Source: Candidatus Intestinimonas merdavium
Lineage (GTDB): Bacteria; Bacillota; Clostridia; Oscillospirales; Oscillospiraceae
Reading direction: 5' to 3'
DNA: 64,000 nt
Assembly: GCA_019115785.1 (NCBI GenBank)
Contig: DXCX01000033.1
Location: 1 to 64,000, forward strand
Below the pieces are notes generated by a model, which saw only the letters and a list, made by a program, of their open reading frames with translations, was not told where the DNA came from and searched no databases. A program made the translations under genes and the position numbers. How positions within the stretch are numbered: the first letter of the stretch is position 1; each line of letters starts with the position of its first letter. Positions 1 through 11,472 of this stretch are shown here, piece by piece.

Positions 1-2592
<2,592 letters not shown>

Positions 2593-2615
2593 AAAGTCAT
2601 TCCTTGCCTGTCAAA

Positions 2616-2939
2616 TTATTTTGTGGTGTCCTCGTCCAGGACGGCCAGCTCATAAACCACCGGACGGACACCGTCGGTACAGCAGAGGACGTGGCGGTCT
2701 GCATGGGAATACCAGTCGTTGGAGATGGGGCCGTTGGAGAGGGCGGAGATGGCCCGGTAGAGATCAATCCAGGCCCAGGGACACAGGCCATCCGGTTTCT
2801 CCGCGCCGCCGTCATAATAAAAGATATCCCCCGGCGTCTGAATGGGGCAGGGCCCGGCCTCCCGTCCGTCGGTGAGGTAACGCTGAGCTAGCTCGGGATA
2901 AAATTCGGTTTTCAGCACCGTAATCTTTACCTTCTTCAT
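2616..2939 (-). CDS. TIGR04076 family protein
   Basis: 107 aa MKKVKITVLKTEFYPELAQRYL...CPIQTPGDIFYYDGG..PDGLCPWAWIDLYRAISAL matches the TIGR04076 family pattern as recalled. Confidence 0.8.
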   Translation of the reverse strand: MKKVKITVLKTEFYPELAQRYLTDGREAGPCPIQTPGDIFYYDGGAEKPDGLCPWAWIDLYRAISALSNGPISNDWYSHADRHVLCCTDGVRPVVYELAVLDEDTTK

Positions 2940-3044
2940 GGAATATCCTCCTCATCTAACAAAGCTTTGCTCCATACAGAGCCAGCGTTTCAGGCAGCCA
3001 GCCTCGCTGCGGGGGTCACTCTCTACATGGATGGCCTCGGCCTC

Positions 3045-5012
3045 TCACCTGCCCCTGAGCTCGATGATCCGGTCCCGGAGGACGGCGGCGTACTCAAACT
3101 CCAGACGCTTGCTGGCCTCCTTCATCTCCTTTTCCAGCTTTTCGATGGCGGCATCCCGCTCCTTCTTGGAGAGATGAGTCTTCTTCCGCAGCAGCTGCTC
3201 GCTCTCCTCCTCGGCGGCGGAGAGCTCGATGACATCCCGCACCGACTTGATGACGGTCTTGGGGATGATGCCGTGCTCCTTGTTGAAGGCGTCCTGCTTC
3301 CTGCGGCGGCGCTCCGTTTCGCCGATGGCCGCCATCATGGAGGGGGTCATCTTGTCGGCGTACATGACCACCAGACCGTCGGCGTTCCGGGCGGCCCGCC
3401 CAATGGTCTGGATGAGGGAGGTCTCCGACCGGAGGAAGCCCTCCTTGTCGGCGTCCAGAATGGCCACCAGACTCACCTCCGGGAGGTCCAGGCCCTCGCG
3501 CAGCAGGTTGATGCCCACCAGCACGTCGTAGGTCCCCAGCCGCAGGTCCCGGATGATCTCCTGTCGCTCGATGGTGTCGATATCGTGGTGCATATACTGC
3601 ACCTTGATGCCGGCGTTTTTGAGATAGGCGGTCAGGTCCTCCGCCATCTTCTTGGTCAGGGTGGTGACCAGCACCCGCTCGTTCCGTTCCACCCGCTGGT
3701 TGATCTCCCCGATGAGGTCGTCGATCTGGCCCTCCACAGGGCGCACGTCGATTCTGGGGTCCAGCAGGCCGGTGGGGCGGATGACCTGCTCCACGATCTG
3801 ACCCGAGCGGGTTTTCTCATACTCCCCGGGGGTTGCCGAGACATAGACCACCTGATTAACTCGCTGTTCAAATTCCTCGAATTTCAACGGACGGTTATCA
3901 AAAGCGCTGGGCAGCCGGAAGCCGTAATCCACCAAGGTGGTCTTTCTGGCCCGGTCGCCGTTGTACATGGCCCGGACCTGGGGGAGGGTGACGTGGGACT
4001 CGTCGATGAACATGAGGAAGTCCTTGGGAAAATAGTCCATCAGCGTCATGGGGGCGGAGCCAGCGGGACGGCCGGCGATGGGCCGGGAGTAGTTTTCGAT
4101 GCCGGAGCAGTAGCCCAGCTCCTGCATCATCTCAATGTCGTACATGGTCCGCTGCTTGATGCGCTGGGCTTCCACCAGCATGTTCCGCTCCTGGAACCAG
4201 GCTACCCGCTCCTCCAGCTCCTTGTAGATCAGCTGGATGGCCTTGTCCATCTTCTCCTTGGGGGTGATATAGTGGCTGGCGGGGAAGATGGGGATGTGCT
4301 CCAGCCGCCGGACAGGGACGCCGGTGACCACGTTGATCTCGCTGATGCGGTCGATCTCGTCCCCAAAGTACTCCACCCGGATGGCGGTGTCCTTGTAGTA
4401 GGCCGGCCACAGCTCCACGGTATCGCCCCGGACCCGGAACATATTGCGCTCAAAGGCGATGTCGTTGCGCTCATAGCGGATCTCGATGAGGCGCTTTAAA
4501 AGCTCGTCCCGGGGGAACTCCGTCCCCACCCGGAGGGGGACCATCATCTTGGCGTAGTCGTCGGGCTCGCCCAGGCCATAGATGCAGGAGACGGAGGAAA
4601 CCACAATGACGTCCCGGCGCTCCATGAGGGAGGCGGTGGCCGAGAGCCGCAGCCGGTCAATCTCGTCATTGGTGGCCGAGTCCTTCTCGATATAGGTGTC
4701 GGTGTGGGGGATATAGGCCTCGGGCTGGTAGTAGTCATAGTAGGAGACGAAGTACTCTACCGCGTTTTTCGGGAAAAACTCCTTGAACTCGGCACAGAGC
4801 TGGGCGGCCAGAGTCTTGTTGTGGGCCAGCACCAGGGTGGGACGCTGGACGGCCTCGATGACCTTGGCCATGGTGAAGGTCTTGCCCGAGCCGGTGACGC
4901 CCAGCAGGGTCTGCTCGGAGAGGCCGTTTTCAATGCCGGCGGCCAGGGCGGCGATGGCCTCGGGCTGGTCTCCCGCGGGAGAGTAGGGGGATACCACTTC
5001 AAAGTCGGGCAC
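3045..5012 (-). CDS. uvrB: Excinuclease ABC subunit B (UvrB)
   Basis: 655 aa; [14 protein letters not shown] Walker [13 protein letters not shown] hairpin region, [35 protein letters not shown] start. Confidence 0.98.
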   Translation of the reverse strand: MPDFEVVSPYSPAGDQPEAIAALAAGIENGLSEQTLLGVTGSGKTFTMAKVIEAVQRPTLVLAHNKTLAAQLCAEFKEFFPKNAVEYFVSYYDYYQPEAYIPHTDTYIEKDSATNDEIDRLRLSATASLMERRDVIVVSSVSCIYGLGEPDDYAKMMVPLRVGTEFPRDELLKRLIEIRYERNDIAFERNMFRVRGDTVELWPAYYKDTAIRVEYFGDEIDRISEINVVTGVPVRRLEHIPIFPASHYITPKEKMDKAIQLIYKELEERVAWFQERNMLVEAQRIKQRTMYDIEMMQELGYCSGIENYSRPIAGRPAGSAPMTLMDYFPKDFLMFIDESHVTLPQVRAMYNGDRARKTTLVDYGFRLPSAFDNRPLKFEEFEQRVNQVVYVSATPGEYEKTRSGQIVEQVIRPTGLLDPRIDVRPVEGQIDDLIGEINQRVERNERVLVTTLTKKMAEDLTAYLKNAGIKVQYMHHDIDTIERQEIIRDLRLGTYDVLVGINLLREGLDLPEVSLVAILDADKEGFLRSETSLIQTIGRAARNADGLVVMYADKMTPSMMAAIGETERRRRKQDAFNKEHGIIPKTVIKSVRDVIELSAAEEESEQLLRKKTHLSKKERDAAIEKLEKEMKEASKRLEFEYAAVLRDRIIELRGR

Positions 5013-5066
5013 AGTTGAAGACCTCCTCGGGTGGATCTGGGCGCTTTTCGCGTCCGATGTACCAAC

Positions 5067-5095
5067 ATTTTACCAAAACATTTGTTCTATTGCAA
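5067..5095 (-). promoter_or_regulatory. Candidate uvrB promoter with an embedded LexA/SOS box
   Basis: Reverse strand: TTGCAA (5090-5095), 17-nt spacer, TAAAAT (5067-5072); the spacer contains AGAACAAATGTTTT (5075-5088), close to the Firmicutes box CGAACN4GTTCG. Confidence 0.7.
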
Positions 5096-5115
5096 TAGAA
5101 AAGGAACAGGTTTCG

Positions 5116-5793
5116 TCAGCAGGAAAAGAGACCGCTGTCCTTGAGGGAAACCATGTCGTCATCGGTAAAGATCAGGTGGTCCAGCAGCTCCACACCCACG
5201 CTCTGTAGGATGGCGCAGAGCCGTTGTGTGGTCATGAGGTCGGCGTTGGAGGGGAGGGCCAGTCCGGAGAGGTGGTTGTGGGCCAGGATGGCGGCGGCAG
5301 CGTTATGGGCCAAGGCCAGCTCTACCACCTTTCTGGGGGTGATCTCGGCGGCGTTTACCGAGCCCTCGCTCAGCTTATGGCAGCCCAATACCTTATATTT
5401 CCCATCCAGACAGACGAGATACGCCATTTCGTTTCGTGCGCCCTGGGAAAAGAAGGGCCGGAGGTACTGGCCGGCGGCATGGGTGGAGTCCAGAATGGTG
5501 CCCACACCGGACCGATCTGCATGATAGCGGCCGGAGAGGGCGGGGATGAGCTTGAGGAGGACAGCGGTGTGCTCTCCCACGCCTGGGACCTGGGTGAGGG
5601 TCTCGGGCAGGGCGTCCAGCACGCCGGACAGGGAGCCGAACCGGTCCAGCAGCCGGTGGGCCAGCGCATTCACATCTCCCTGAGGGATGGCGTAGCAGAG
5701 CAGCAGCTCCAGGAGCTGGTGGTCATGGAAGCCGTCTCCGTGGGTGAGGAACTGGGCCTTGAGCCGCTTGCGGTGGCCGTCGTGGAGTCCCAT
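5116..5793 (-). CDS. radC: RadC family JAB-domain protein
   Basis: 225 aa with N-terminal HhH region (LTQVPGVGEHTAVLLKLIP) and JAB motif AHNHLSG...TDADLMTTQRL-like (LAHNHLSGLALPSNADLMTTQRL). Confidence 0.93.
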   Translation of the reverse strand: MGLHDGHRKRLKAQFLTHGDGFHDHQLLELLLCYAIPQGDVNALAHRLLDRFGSLSGVLDALPETLTQVPGVGEHTAVLLKLIPALSGRYHADRSGVGTILDSTHAAGQYLRPFFSQGARNEMAYLVCLDGKYKVLGCHKLSEGSVNAAEITPRKVVELALAHNAAAAILAHNHLSGLALPSNADLMTTQRLCAILQSVGVELLDHLIFTDDDMVSLKDSGLFSC

Positions 5794-5891
5794 GGATGCC
5801 GCACCTCCTTTTCTGCGCAGTGGAGGACGGCCCTCCGCCGGTCCCGCCGCGGCGGGGGCTGAGGGCCGCCCTGTCTCCTGTTCCTTTTATG

Positions 5892-6086
5892 CCTTGGGGC
5901 CGTACTGCTCCAGATAGGCCTCCATCCAAAATGCGGGTTTTTCCTGCGGGAAAAACCACCGCGCTCCGCGCGCCGCATTTTCCGGGGGGAACCAGTTTCC
6001 CCCGGAGACCCCCTTCTGCTCTCCGAGGGGACGGGGGCTTTTGGGATCAGCCCTTGGGGCCGTACTGCTCCAGATAGGCCTCCATC
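5892..6086. repeat. 35-bp direct repeat (5892-5926 and 6052-6086) of the pyrE 3' end flanking a structured ~125-nt segment
   Basis: CCTTGGGGCCGTACTGCTCCAGATAGGCCTCCATC occurs twice; the interval contains GGTTTTTCCTGCGGGAAAAACC, AAATGCGG...CCGCATTT and CCGGGGGGAAcc/TTTCCCCCGG dyads. Confidence 0.9.
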
Positions 6087-6727
6087 TTTGCCTTCATCTC
6101 GTCGTCAATGTAGACCTTGCCGTCGATCTCCCGGTTGTGAAGGAAGGCGATGATCTCACGGACGGTCACAATGGGGTAGACGGCGATGCCGTGGTCGGCC
6201 CGCAGCTCATCCAAGGTGGAGCAGTCTCTAGTCCCCCGCTCCATCCGGTCCACCGAGACAATGAGGGCCTTCATGTTCACCTTGGCCACCTGTTTGAAGA
6301 GCTCAATGGACTCCCGCACGGCGGTGCCGGCGGTGACTACGTCCTCCACGATGACCACATGGTCGCCGTCCTGGGGTTTGTAGCCCACCATGGAGCCGCC
6401 CTCGCCGTGGTCTTTGGCCTCCTTGCGGTTGAAGCAGTAGGGGAGGTCACGCCCGTAGTTGCGGTAGAGGGAGGCGGCGGCCGAGACGGCCAGAGGGATG
6501 CCCTTGTAGGCCGGACCAAAGAGGCAGGTGACGCCGTCGGGCAGATTCTGCTGGATGCAGGCGGCGTAATAGTCCCCCAGCTTGGCGGCCTGAGCGCCGG
6601 TCTTGTAGTTGCCGGTGTTGATAAAGTAGGGGGTCTTCCGGCCGGACTTGGTGGTAAAGTCGCCGAAGGTGAGCACGCCGGAGCGCACCATAAAGGTGAT
6701 GAATTCCTCTTGATAGGTCATGGACAT
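6047..6727 (-). CDS. pyrE: Orotate phosphoribosyltransferase
   Basis: MSMTYQEEFITFMVRSGVLTFGDFTTKSGRKTPYFINTGNYKTGAQ...VVIVEDVVTAGTAVRESIE (PRPP motif). The ORF track start is further upstream; the internal ATG at 6727 has a GGGAAAGGG SD. Confidence 0.95.
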   Translation of the reverse strand: MSMTYQEEFITFMVRSGVLTFGDFTTKSGRKTPYFINTGNYKTGAQAAKLGDYYAACIQQNLPDGVTCLFGPAYKGIPLAVSAAASLYRNYGRDLPYCFNRKEAKDHGEGGSMVGYKPQDGDHVVIVEDVVTAGTAVRESIELFKQVAKVNMKALIVSVDRMERGTRDCSTLDELRADHGIAVYPIVTVREIIAFLHNREIDGKVYIDDEMKAKMEAYLEQYGPKG

Positions 6728-6890
6728 GTGATGGCACCCTTTCCCATGTTTTGCGCCCCGGGCGGCAGCCCCGGACGATCTGGTCATTGTGTTTTATTAT
6801 ACACCATTTGACGGTCCTTGACAATGGAGAAGGCCCAGGCAAGTTTCCGTACCAGGGGGAATATACTTCCCTGAGAAGGGAGGTGTTCCC

Positions 6891-8453
6891 TTGAAGTGGG
6901 ACCCCGCATCCGTGCGCTACGGCACGCTGCTCCTCACCATCACCGGCCTTGTGAATCAGCTTCTGGGCTTTGTCTACCGCATCCTGCTCTCCCGGCTGGT
7001 GGGAGCGGAGGTCATGGGACTCTATCAGCTGGTGATGCCGGTCTTTTCGGTGCTGCTGTCGGTGACCGCCATCGGTCTGACAGCGGCGGTGGCCAACCTC
7101 ACCGCCGAGTACCGGGCCCTGGGCCGGGAGGGAGCGGCAGAACAGGTCCTGCGGCGCTGCCTGGTGCTGCTGGCGTGCCTGTTGGTCCTGCCCACTCTGG
7201 CGCTGCTCGTTTTCTCCGATCCCATCTCGGTCTATATCCTGGGGGACGCACGGACCCGGCTGGGCCTGCTGCTGCTGCCCCCCTGTGTCCTCCTCACCGG
7301 GGTGGAAAATCTCCACAAGCATGCCTTCTACGGCGCCGGCCTGGTCCGGCCCCCTGCCTTTTCCGAGGTGCTGGAGCAGGTGGTCCGCACCTGCGCCGTA
7401 CTGGGGCTCCTCCTTCTCTTCCTGCCCCAGAACCCAGAGCGGACGGTGGGGCTCATTGTGGCCGGTATGGTGATCTGCGAGGTCTTCTCCGCCTGTACCC
7501 TCACCCTGCTGTGGCACCGGAGGCAGGGAGGAGGCGGAGAGCGGGAGAGGGGCCGCGTTCTGGACCGGCGCATTGCCAAGGTGGCGCTGCCGGTAGCGGC
7601 CACCGCCCTGCTGGGCAATCTGATGGGCTCGGCCTGTGCCGTAATCATTCCCCAGAAGCTGGTGGAGGGGGGGATGGAGGTGTCGCAGGCCGTCTCCGCC
7701 TTCGGCGTGCTGTTCGGCATGTCCCTGCCCATGCTGGGTCTGCCCACCGCCTTCATCTCGGCCCTTGGACTGGTCCTCATGCCAAAGCTGTCCCAGGCTG
7801 CCGCTTTGGGCCGGTGGCAGGAGGTGCGGCGGCGGGTGAGCGGGGCCATGCTGGCCACTTCAGTACTCATGCTCCCCGCCATGGCCCTGCTGGCGGTACT
7901 GGGGCCTGACCTGGGGGTCCTCCTCTTCCGGGAGCCCACCGCCGGGGCCTACCTGCCGCCTCTGGCGGTATCGGTGGCCCTCTCCTGCTACCGCTCCGTC
8001 CTGGCCTGCTCCCTCAACGGGGTGGGGAGGCAGGCCGCCGCAGCCCGCAACGCCCTCCTGGCCGGAGCGGCAGAGCTGGGGCTCACCGCCCTTACCGTGG
8101 GCATCCCCGGGGTGGGGCTCAAAGGATATGTGCTCTCCGCTCTGGTCAGTGAGCTGCTGGGGGTGGTGCTGAACCTCGTCTCCCTGTGCCGGGCCGCCGG
8201 GCTGCGACCGGAGTTCTTCCGGTGGCTCACCGCCCCTGGTCTGGCCGCCCTCCTCATGGGACTGGATGTCAACCTCCTCTTCCAGGTGCTTCAGGACCAG
8301 GGCCTCTCCAAAGGGGGGAGCGGGACGGTCTGCCTCCTGTTCGGCGCTGTGATCTACCTGGCTGCCCTGTCCGCCCAGGGAATCTCCCTTCGGGCCCTGC
8401 TGGGAATGGAGAAAAGGGGGTATGCCATGGGGGCCGAACGTGGTAAACTATAG
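6891..8453 (+). CDS. SpoVB-like/MOP-superfamily polysaccharide flippase
   Basis: 520 aa polytopic: GTLLLTITGLVNQLLGFVYRILLSRLVGAEVMGLYQLVMPVF; TTG start with upstream GGGAGGTG SD. Confidence 0.87.
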   Translation: MKWDPASVRYGTLLLTITGLVNQLLGFVYRILLSRLVGAEVMGLYQLVMPVFSVLLSVTAIGLTAAVANLTAEYRALGREGAAEQVLRRCLVLLACLLVLPTLALLVFSDPISVYILGDARTRLGLLLLPPCVLLTGVENLHKHAFYGAGLVRPPAFSEVLEQVVRTCAVLGLLLLFLPQNPERTVGLIVAGMVICEVFSACTLTLLWHRRQGGGGERERGRVLDRRIAKVALPVAATALLGNLMGSACAVIIPQKLVEGGMEVSQAVSAFGVLFGMSLPMLGLPTAFISALGLVLMPKLSQAAALGRWQEVRRRVSGAMLATSVLMLPAMALLAVLGPDLGVLLFREPTAGAYLPPLAVSVALSCYRSVLACSLNGVGRQAAAARNALLAGAAELGLTALTVGIPGVGLKGYVLSALVSELLGVVLNLVSLCRAAGLRPEFFRWLTAPGLAALLMGLDVNLLFQVLQDQGLSKGGSGTVCLLFGAVIYLAALSAQGISLRALLGMEKRGYAMGAERGKL

Positions 8454-8476
8454 AAAAAAGAAAAGGAGATGGACCA

Positions 8477-9238
8477 ATGAAGGCGCTGGTGACAGGTGCC
8501 AGCTCGGGCATCGGACGGGAGATCGCCAGAGTGCTGGCCCAGCGGGGGTATGACCTCATTCTGACGGCCCGGCGGACCGACCGTCTGGCGGCTCTGGCGG
8601 CGGAGCTGCCGGTAAAGGTAGAGGTGCTCCCTGCCGACCTCACCGACCGGGCTCAGGTGCGGACCCTGTGGGAGAAGGTGAAGGGGGAGGACATTGACAT
8701 CCTGGTAAACAACGCCGGCCGGGGGCTCTTTGGGCCCTTTGATGAGACAGACCTGGACACCGAGCTTGAGATGCTGGAGGTCAACATTGTGGCACTCCAC
8801 ACCCTTATGAAGCTGTTCCTGCCCAAGATGAAGGCAAGAGGAAGCGGCCGCATCCTGAACGTGGCCTCCTCGGCGGCCTTCCTGCCGGGGCCGCTGCTCT
8901 CCTCCTACTACGCATCCAAGGCCTACGTGCTGCGGCTTTCCGAGGCGGTGGCGGAGGAGCTGCGGCGGGCGGGGAGCGGGGTGACGATCAGCGTCCTGTG
9001 CCCTGGGCCGGTCCCCACGGAGTTTGACCAGGTGGCGGATGTGCGCTTCTCCATTCCCGGGACGGACAGCCGGATGGTGGCCCGGCTGGCGGTGGAGGGG
9101 ACCCTCCGGGGGCAGCTCCTCATCCTCCCCGGCGCGCGAATGAAAGCGGTCCACTTCTTCCAGCGCTTTGTGCCCGACAAGATCCTGGCCCGGCTATGCT
9201 GGGAGGTCCAGCACCGGAAGAGCGGCTCTGTCCGGTAA
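8477..9238 (+). CDS. SDR family NAD(P)-dependent oxidoreductase
   Basis: MKALVTGASSGIGREIARVLAQRGYDLILTAR..; NNAG; SSYYASKAYVLRLSEAVAEEL (YxxxK). Confidence 0.93.
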   Translation: MKALVTGASSGIGREIARVLAQRGYDLILTARRTDRLAALAAELPVKVEVLPADLTDRAQVRTLWEKVKGEDIDILVNNAGRGLFGPFDETDLDTELEMLEVNIVALHTLMKLFLPKMKARGSGRILNVASSAAFLPGPLLSSYYASKAYVLRLSEAVAEELRRAGSGVTISVLCPGPVPTEFDQVADVRFSIPGTDSRMVARLAVEGTLRGQLLILPGARMKAVHFFQRFVPDKILARLCWEVQHRKSGSVR

Positions 9239-9243
9239 AAAAT

Positions 9244-9277
9244 ACCATGCCCGCTGTCCACAGACAGCGGGCATGGT
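9244..9277. terminator. Bidirectional hairpin terminator between convergent genes
   Basis: Perfect 15-bp dyad ACCATGCCCGCTGTC-caca-GACAGCGGGCATGGT. Confidence 0.85.
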
Positions 9278-9282
9278 CCATA

Positions 9283-10122
9283 TCAAAGCAGTTCCCGGAG
9301 AAGGGGTTCAAATTGGACGCCATCCAGCATAGGGGTGCCGACGGCCAGGGTGCGAGCCACAGATTTTTGGATGAAGTCCACAGCCCTGGCGGTGGACTCG
9401 GAAAGGGTCTCCCCCCGGAGAAGGCTGCCCAGCAGCACGGCGGCAAAGAGGTCCCCGGTACCGAAAAAATGGCCTGGCTCCAGGGGCGCCATAGCGAAGC
9501 GGATCTTGCCGCTGCGGCAGTCCAGACAGCCGGCGCCCAGGGCTTTTGGGGTGAAGCTGACGCCGGTGACCACCACGGAGCGTTTCCCATCCAGGGAGAG
9601 GCGGCGGAGCCACTCCTCCATACCGGACTGGCTGGTGGGAATGCGGTGAAAGGGCTCCCCCAGAAGAAGGGCGGCCTCGGTGAGGTTAGGGGTGATGAGG
9701 TCGGCCTCGGCAGCCAACCGGATCATCTGTTCACACATCTCAGGGGTGTAGGTGCGGTAGACACGGCCGTGATCGCCCATGACGGGATCGATCAGGACCA
9801 GAGTCTCCTTCCGGCGCAGACGGTGGATCAGGCTCTGGAGGACATCGATCTGCTGGAGAGAGCCCAGGAAGCCGGAGTAAATGGCGTCAAAGGAGGTATG
9901 CAGGGCCTCCCAATGGACTAGGGTCTGCTCCATGGCACCGGTGAGGTCCTGGAAGGCGGCGACCTCCGGGGCGGGGAAGGCGGTGTGCGCGGAGAGCACC
10001 GCTGTGGGCAAAGGGCAGCACTGGGCGCCCATGACGGAGAGCACGGGCAGGATTACCGAAAGAGAACAGCGGCCCAAACCGGACAGATCGTGGACAGCGG
10101 CCACCTTTGGCGTGCGATTCAT
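9283..10122 (-). CDS. Pyridoxamine kinase (PfkB/ribokinase superfamily)
   Basis: MNRTPKVAAVHDLSGLGRCSLSVILPVLSVMGAQCCPLPTAVLSAHTAF..; VLIDPVMGDHGRVYRTY; GTGDLFAAVLLG. Start placed at internal ATG 10122. Confidence 0.88.
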   Translation of the reverse strand: MNRTPKVAAVHDLSGLGRCSLSVILPVLSVMGAQCCPLPTAVLSAHTAFPAPEVAAFQDLTGAMEQTLVHWEALHTSFDAIYSGFLGSLQQIDVLQSLIHRLRRKETLVLIDPVMGDHGRVYRTYTPEMCEQMIRLAAEADLITPNLTEAALLLGEPFHRIPTSQSGMEEWLRRLSLDGKRSVVVTGVSFTPKALGAGCLDCRSGKIRFAMAPLEPGHFFGTGDLFAAVLLGSLLRGETLSESTARAVDFIQKSVARTLAVGTPMLDGVQFEPLLRELL

Positions 10123-10293
10123 GGAATCCCTCCATGGCGTCCGCCCATGCCTTGGGGCCGGACACCCGTACTTATGTCCCCATGATACCACGTCCCCTAA
10201 CGCCGCGCAATTGACTTTTTTCAGGTTCAATGGTAGAATATGACCTATACTCCATAGGAGAATGGGGGACTGGCCTAGTCCAGAATAAAATAT

Positions 10294-10332
10294 GCGCCTG
10301 TGATGGAATTGGTAGATATGCGAGATTTAGGT
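10294..10332 (+). pseudogene. Partial tRNA-Leu copy (5' half only)
   Basis: GCGCCTGTGATGGAATTGGTAGATATGCGAGATTTAGGT matches the intact tRNA-Leu at 10397 with one mismatch, then diverges inside the anticodon arm; no matching 3' acceptor strand follows. Confidence 0.8.
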
Positions 10333-10396
10333 GTTGTCACCCCAGTGAAGAATTACCGTTCCATTTCCGGTGCCCGCGATCTTTAAAACTGAATAT

Positions 10397-10481
10397 GCGC
10401 CTGTGATGGAATTGGTAGACATGCGAGATTTAGGTTCTCGTGCAGCGATGCGTGTGGGTTCGAGTCCCTTCAGGCGCACCA
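10397..10481 (+). tRNA. tRNA-Leu (anticodon UAG)
   Basis: GCGCCTG...CAGGCGC acceptor stem, encoded ACCA end, loop TTTAGGT in CGAGA/TCTCG anticodon stem, variable arm, GGGTTCGAGTCCC T-arm. Confidence 0.95.
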
Positions 10482-10482
10482 C

Positions 10483-10521
10483 GTCGCCGCGAACGATATG
10501 ACGTCCGCGGCGACTTTTTTT
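10483..10521 (+). terminator. Rho-independent terminator after tRNA-Leu
   Basis: GTCGCCGCG...CGCGGCGAC followed by TTTTTTT. Confidence 0.9.
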
Positions 10522-10655
10522 GCATGTGGCACCTTTTACTCATACTGTTACGGTGCACTTCTGACAAGAAATGAAGGTGGAAATGGGGTAATAATTCAAG
10601 TTTTCGGCGTCTGATGGATGCCTGAAGTGAGAAAGCGAGAGGAGAGGAAAACCAT

Positions 10656-11243
10656 ATGGAAAACAAAAAAGTGAAAAAGGTCAATATGCTTTATCTGCTG
10701 GGGTACATCCTGATCCCCATCGTGGTCATTGTCTTATGTGCGTGGTGTGGCGCCACCTTTTTTGGCAGCAAAGGAAAAATAGCGTCGGCACTGTTTACGG
10801 GACCATTTATTCTCTCCGTACTCTGGTGGGTTTTTGGCGGCCGGATGATCTATGACAGAAAGAGAAAGGCCATGGAAAAGGAACTGGATGCCAAGGGATT
10901 TGTCCGCAACCATACCTTCAAAGGCAGTGACTGCACAGTGATCGTTGACGCAGAAAACGGACAGATCGCGCTGCTCTTCCGCTGGAATCCCTTTGCGTAT
11001 TTTGTCCTCCCAACCAGCCGCATTTCCAAGGCCTGGGTGGATGACGGCCGCTTTGGCGCGGGCTTCATGGAGGGCAGTAACCGGGTCAGCTTTCTCTTTC
11101 TCGCCGATGGCGTCAAGGTCCGGGTCAATACGTTTTTCTCCAACAAGAGGTGGCGCATGGACAGCGACTATATCCTCACCGGCATCTCCAAGGCCGATAT
11201 GATGGTAAAGATATTGGAAGCCGCCAGAACACAGAACGTCTGA
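10656..11243 (+). CDS. Hypothetical membrane-anchored protein (two predicted N-terminal TM segments)
   Basis: 195 aa, MENKKVKKVNMLYLLGYILIPIVVIVLCAWCGATFF...; SD GAGAGGAG upstream. Confidence 0.75.
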   Translation: MENKKVKKVNMLYLLGYILIPIVVIVLCAWCGATFFGSKGKIASALFTGPFILSVLWWVFGGRMIYDRKRKAMEKELDAKGFVRNHTFKGSDCTVIVDAENGQIALLFRWNPFAYFVLPTSRISKAWVDDGRFGAGFMEGSNRVSFLFLADGVKVRVNTFFSNKRWRMDSDYILTGISKADMMVKILEAARTQNV

Positions 11244-11472
11244 TATGGGAATTTTCAGTAAACTGAAGGCGTCCCTTCGAGATGACTGGTGTGGAAGCTG
11301 CCGGACCCAAATGGACGAGACTGTCCGGCAGCTCTATATGCTCCCCATGACAGTGGGCCACTAAATATCCGCCCGTTGTTACCCCCGTTATATAGCGGTA
11401 AGCGGCAGGCCGCAAGGCGGAATTGACAGATGTGGAACTTCTGATCTTCCCTGTGAGGTACGGCTGAAGAAG

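Noticed and set aside
2967-4499. 510-aa plus-strand ORF over uvrB
   Set aside because: Antisense to UvrB with the same mirror-ORF composition and no recognisable domain.
5927-6051. Considered a CRISPR-like repeat or riboswitch
   Set aside because: Only one copy with no spacer periodicity; better explained as a palindromic insert with flanking duplication.
6447-7517. 356-aa minus ORF spanning pyrE and the flippase
   Set aside because: Crosses two well-supported genes in wrong frames; Gln/Gly/His-rich artefact.
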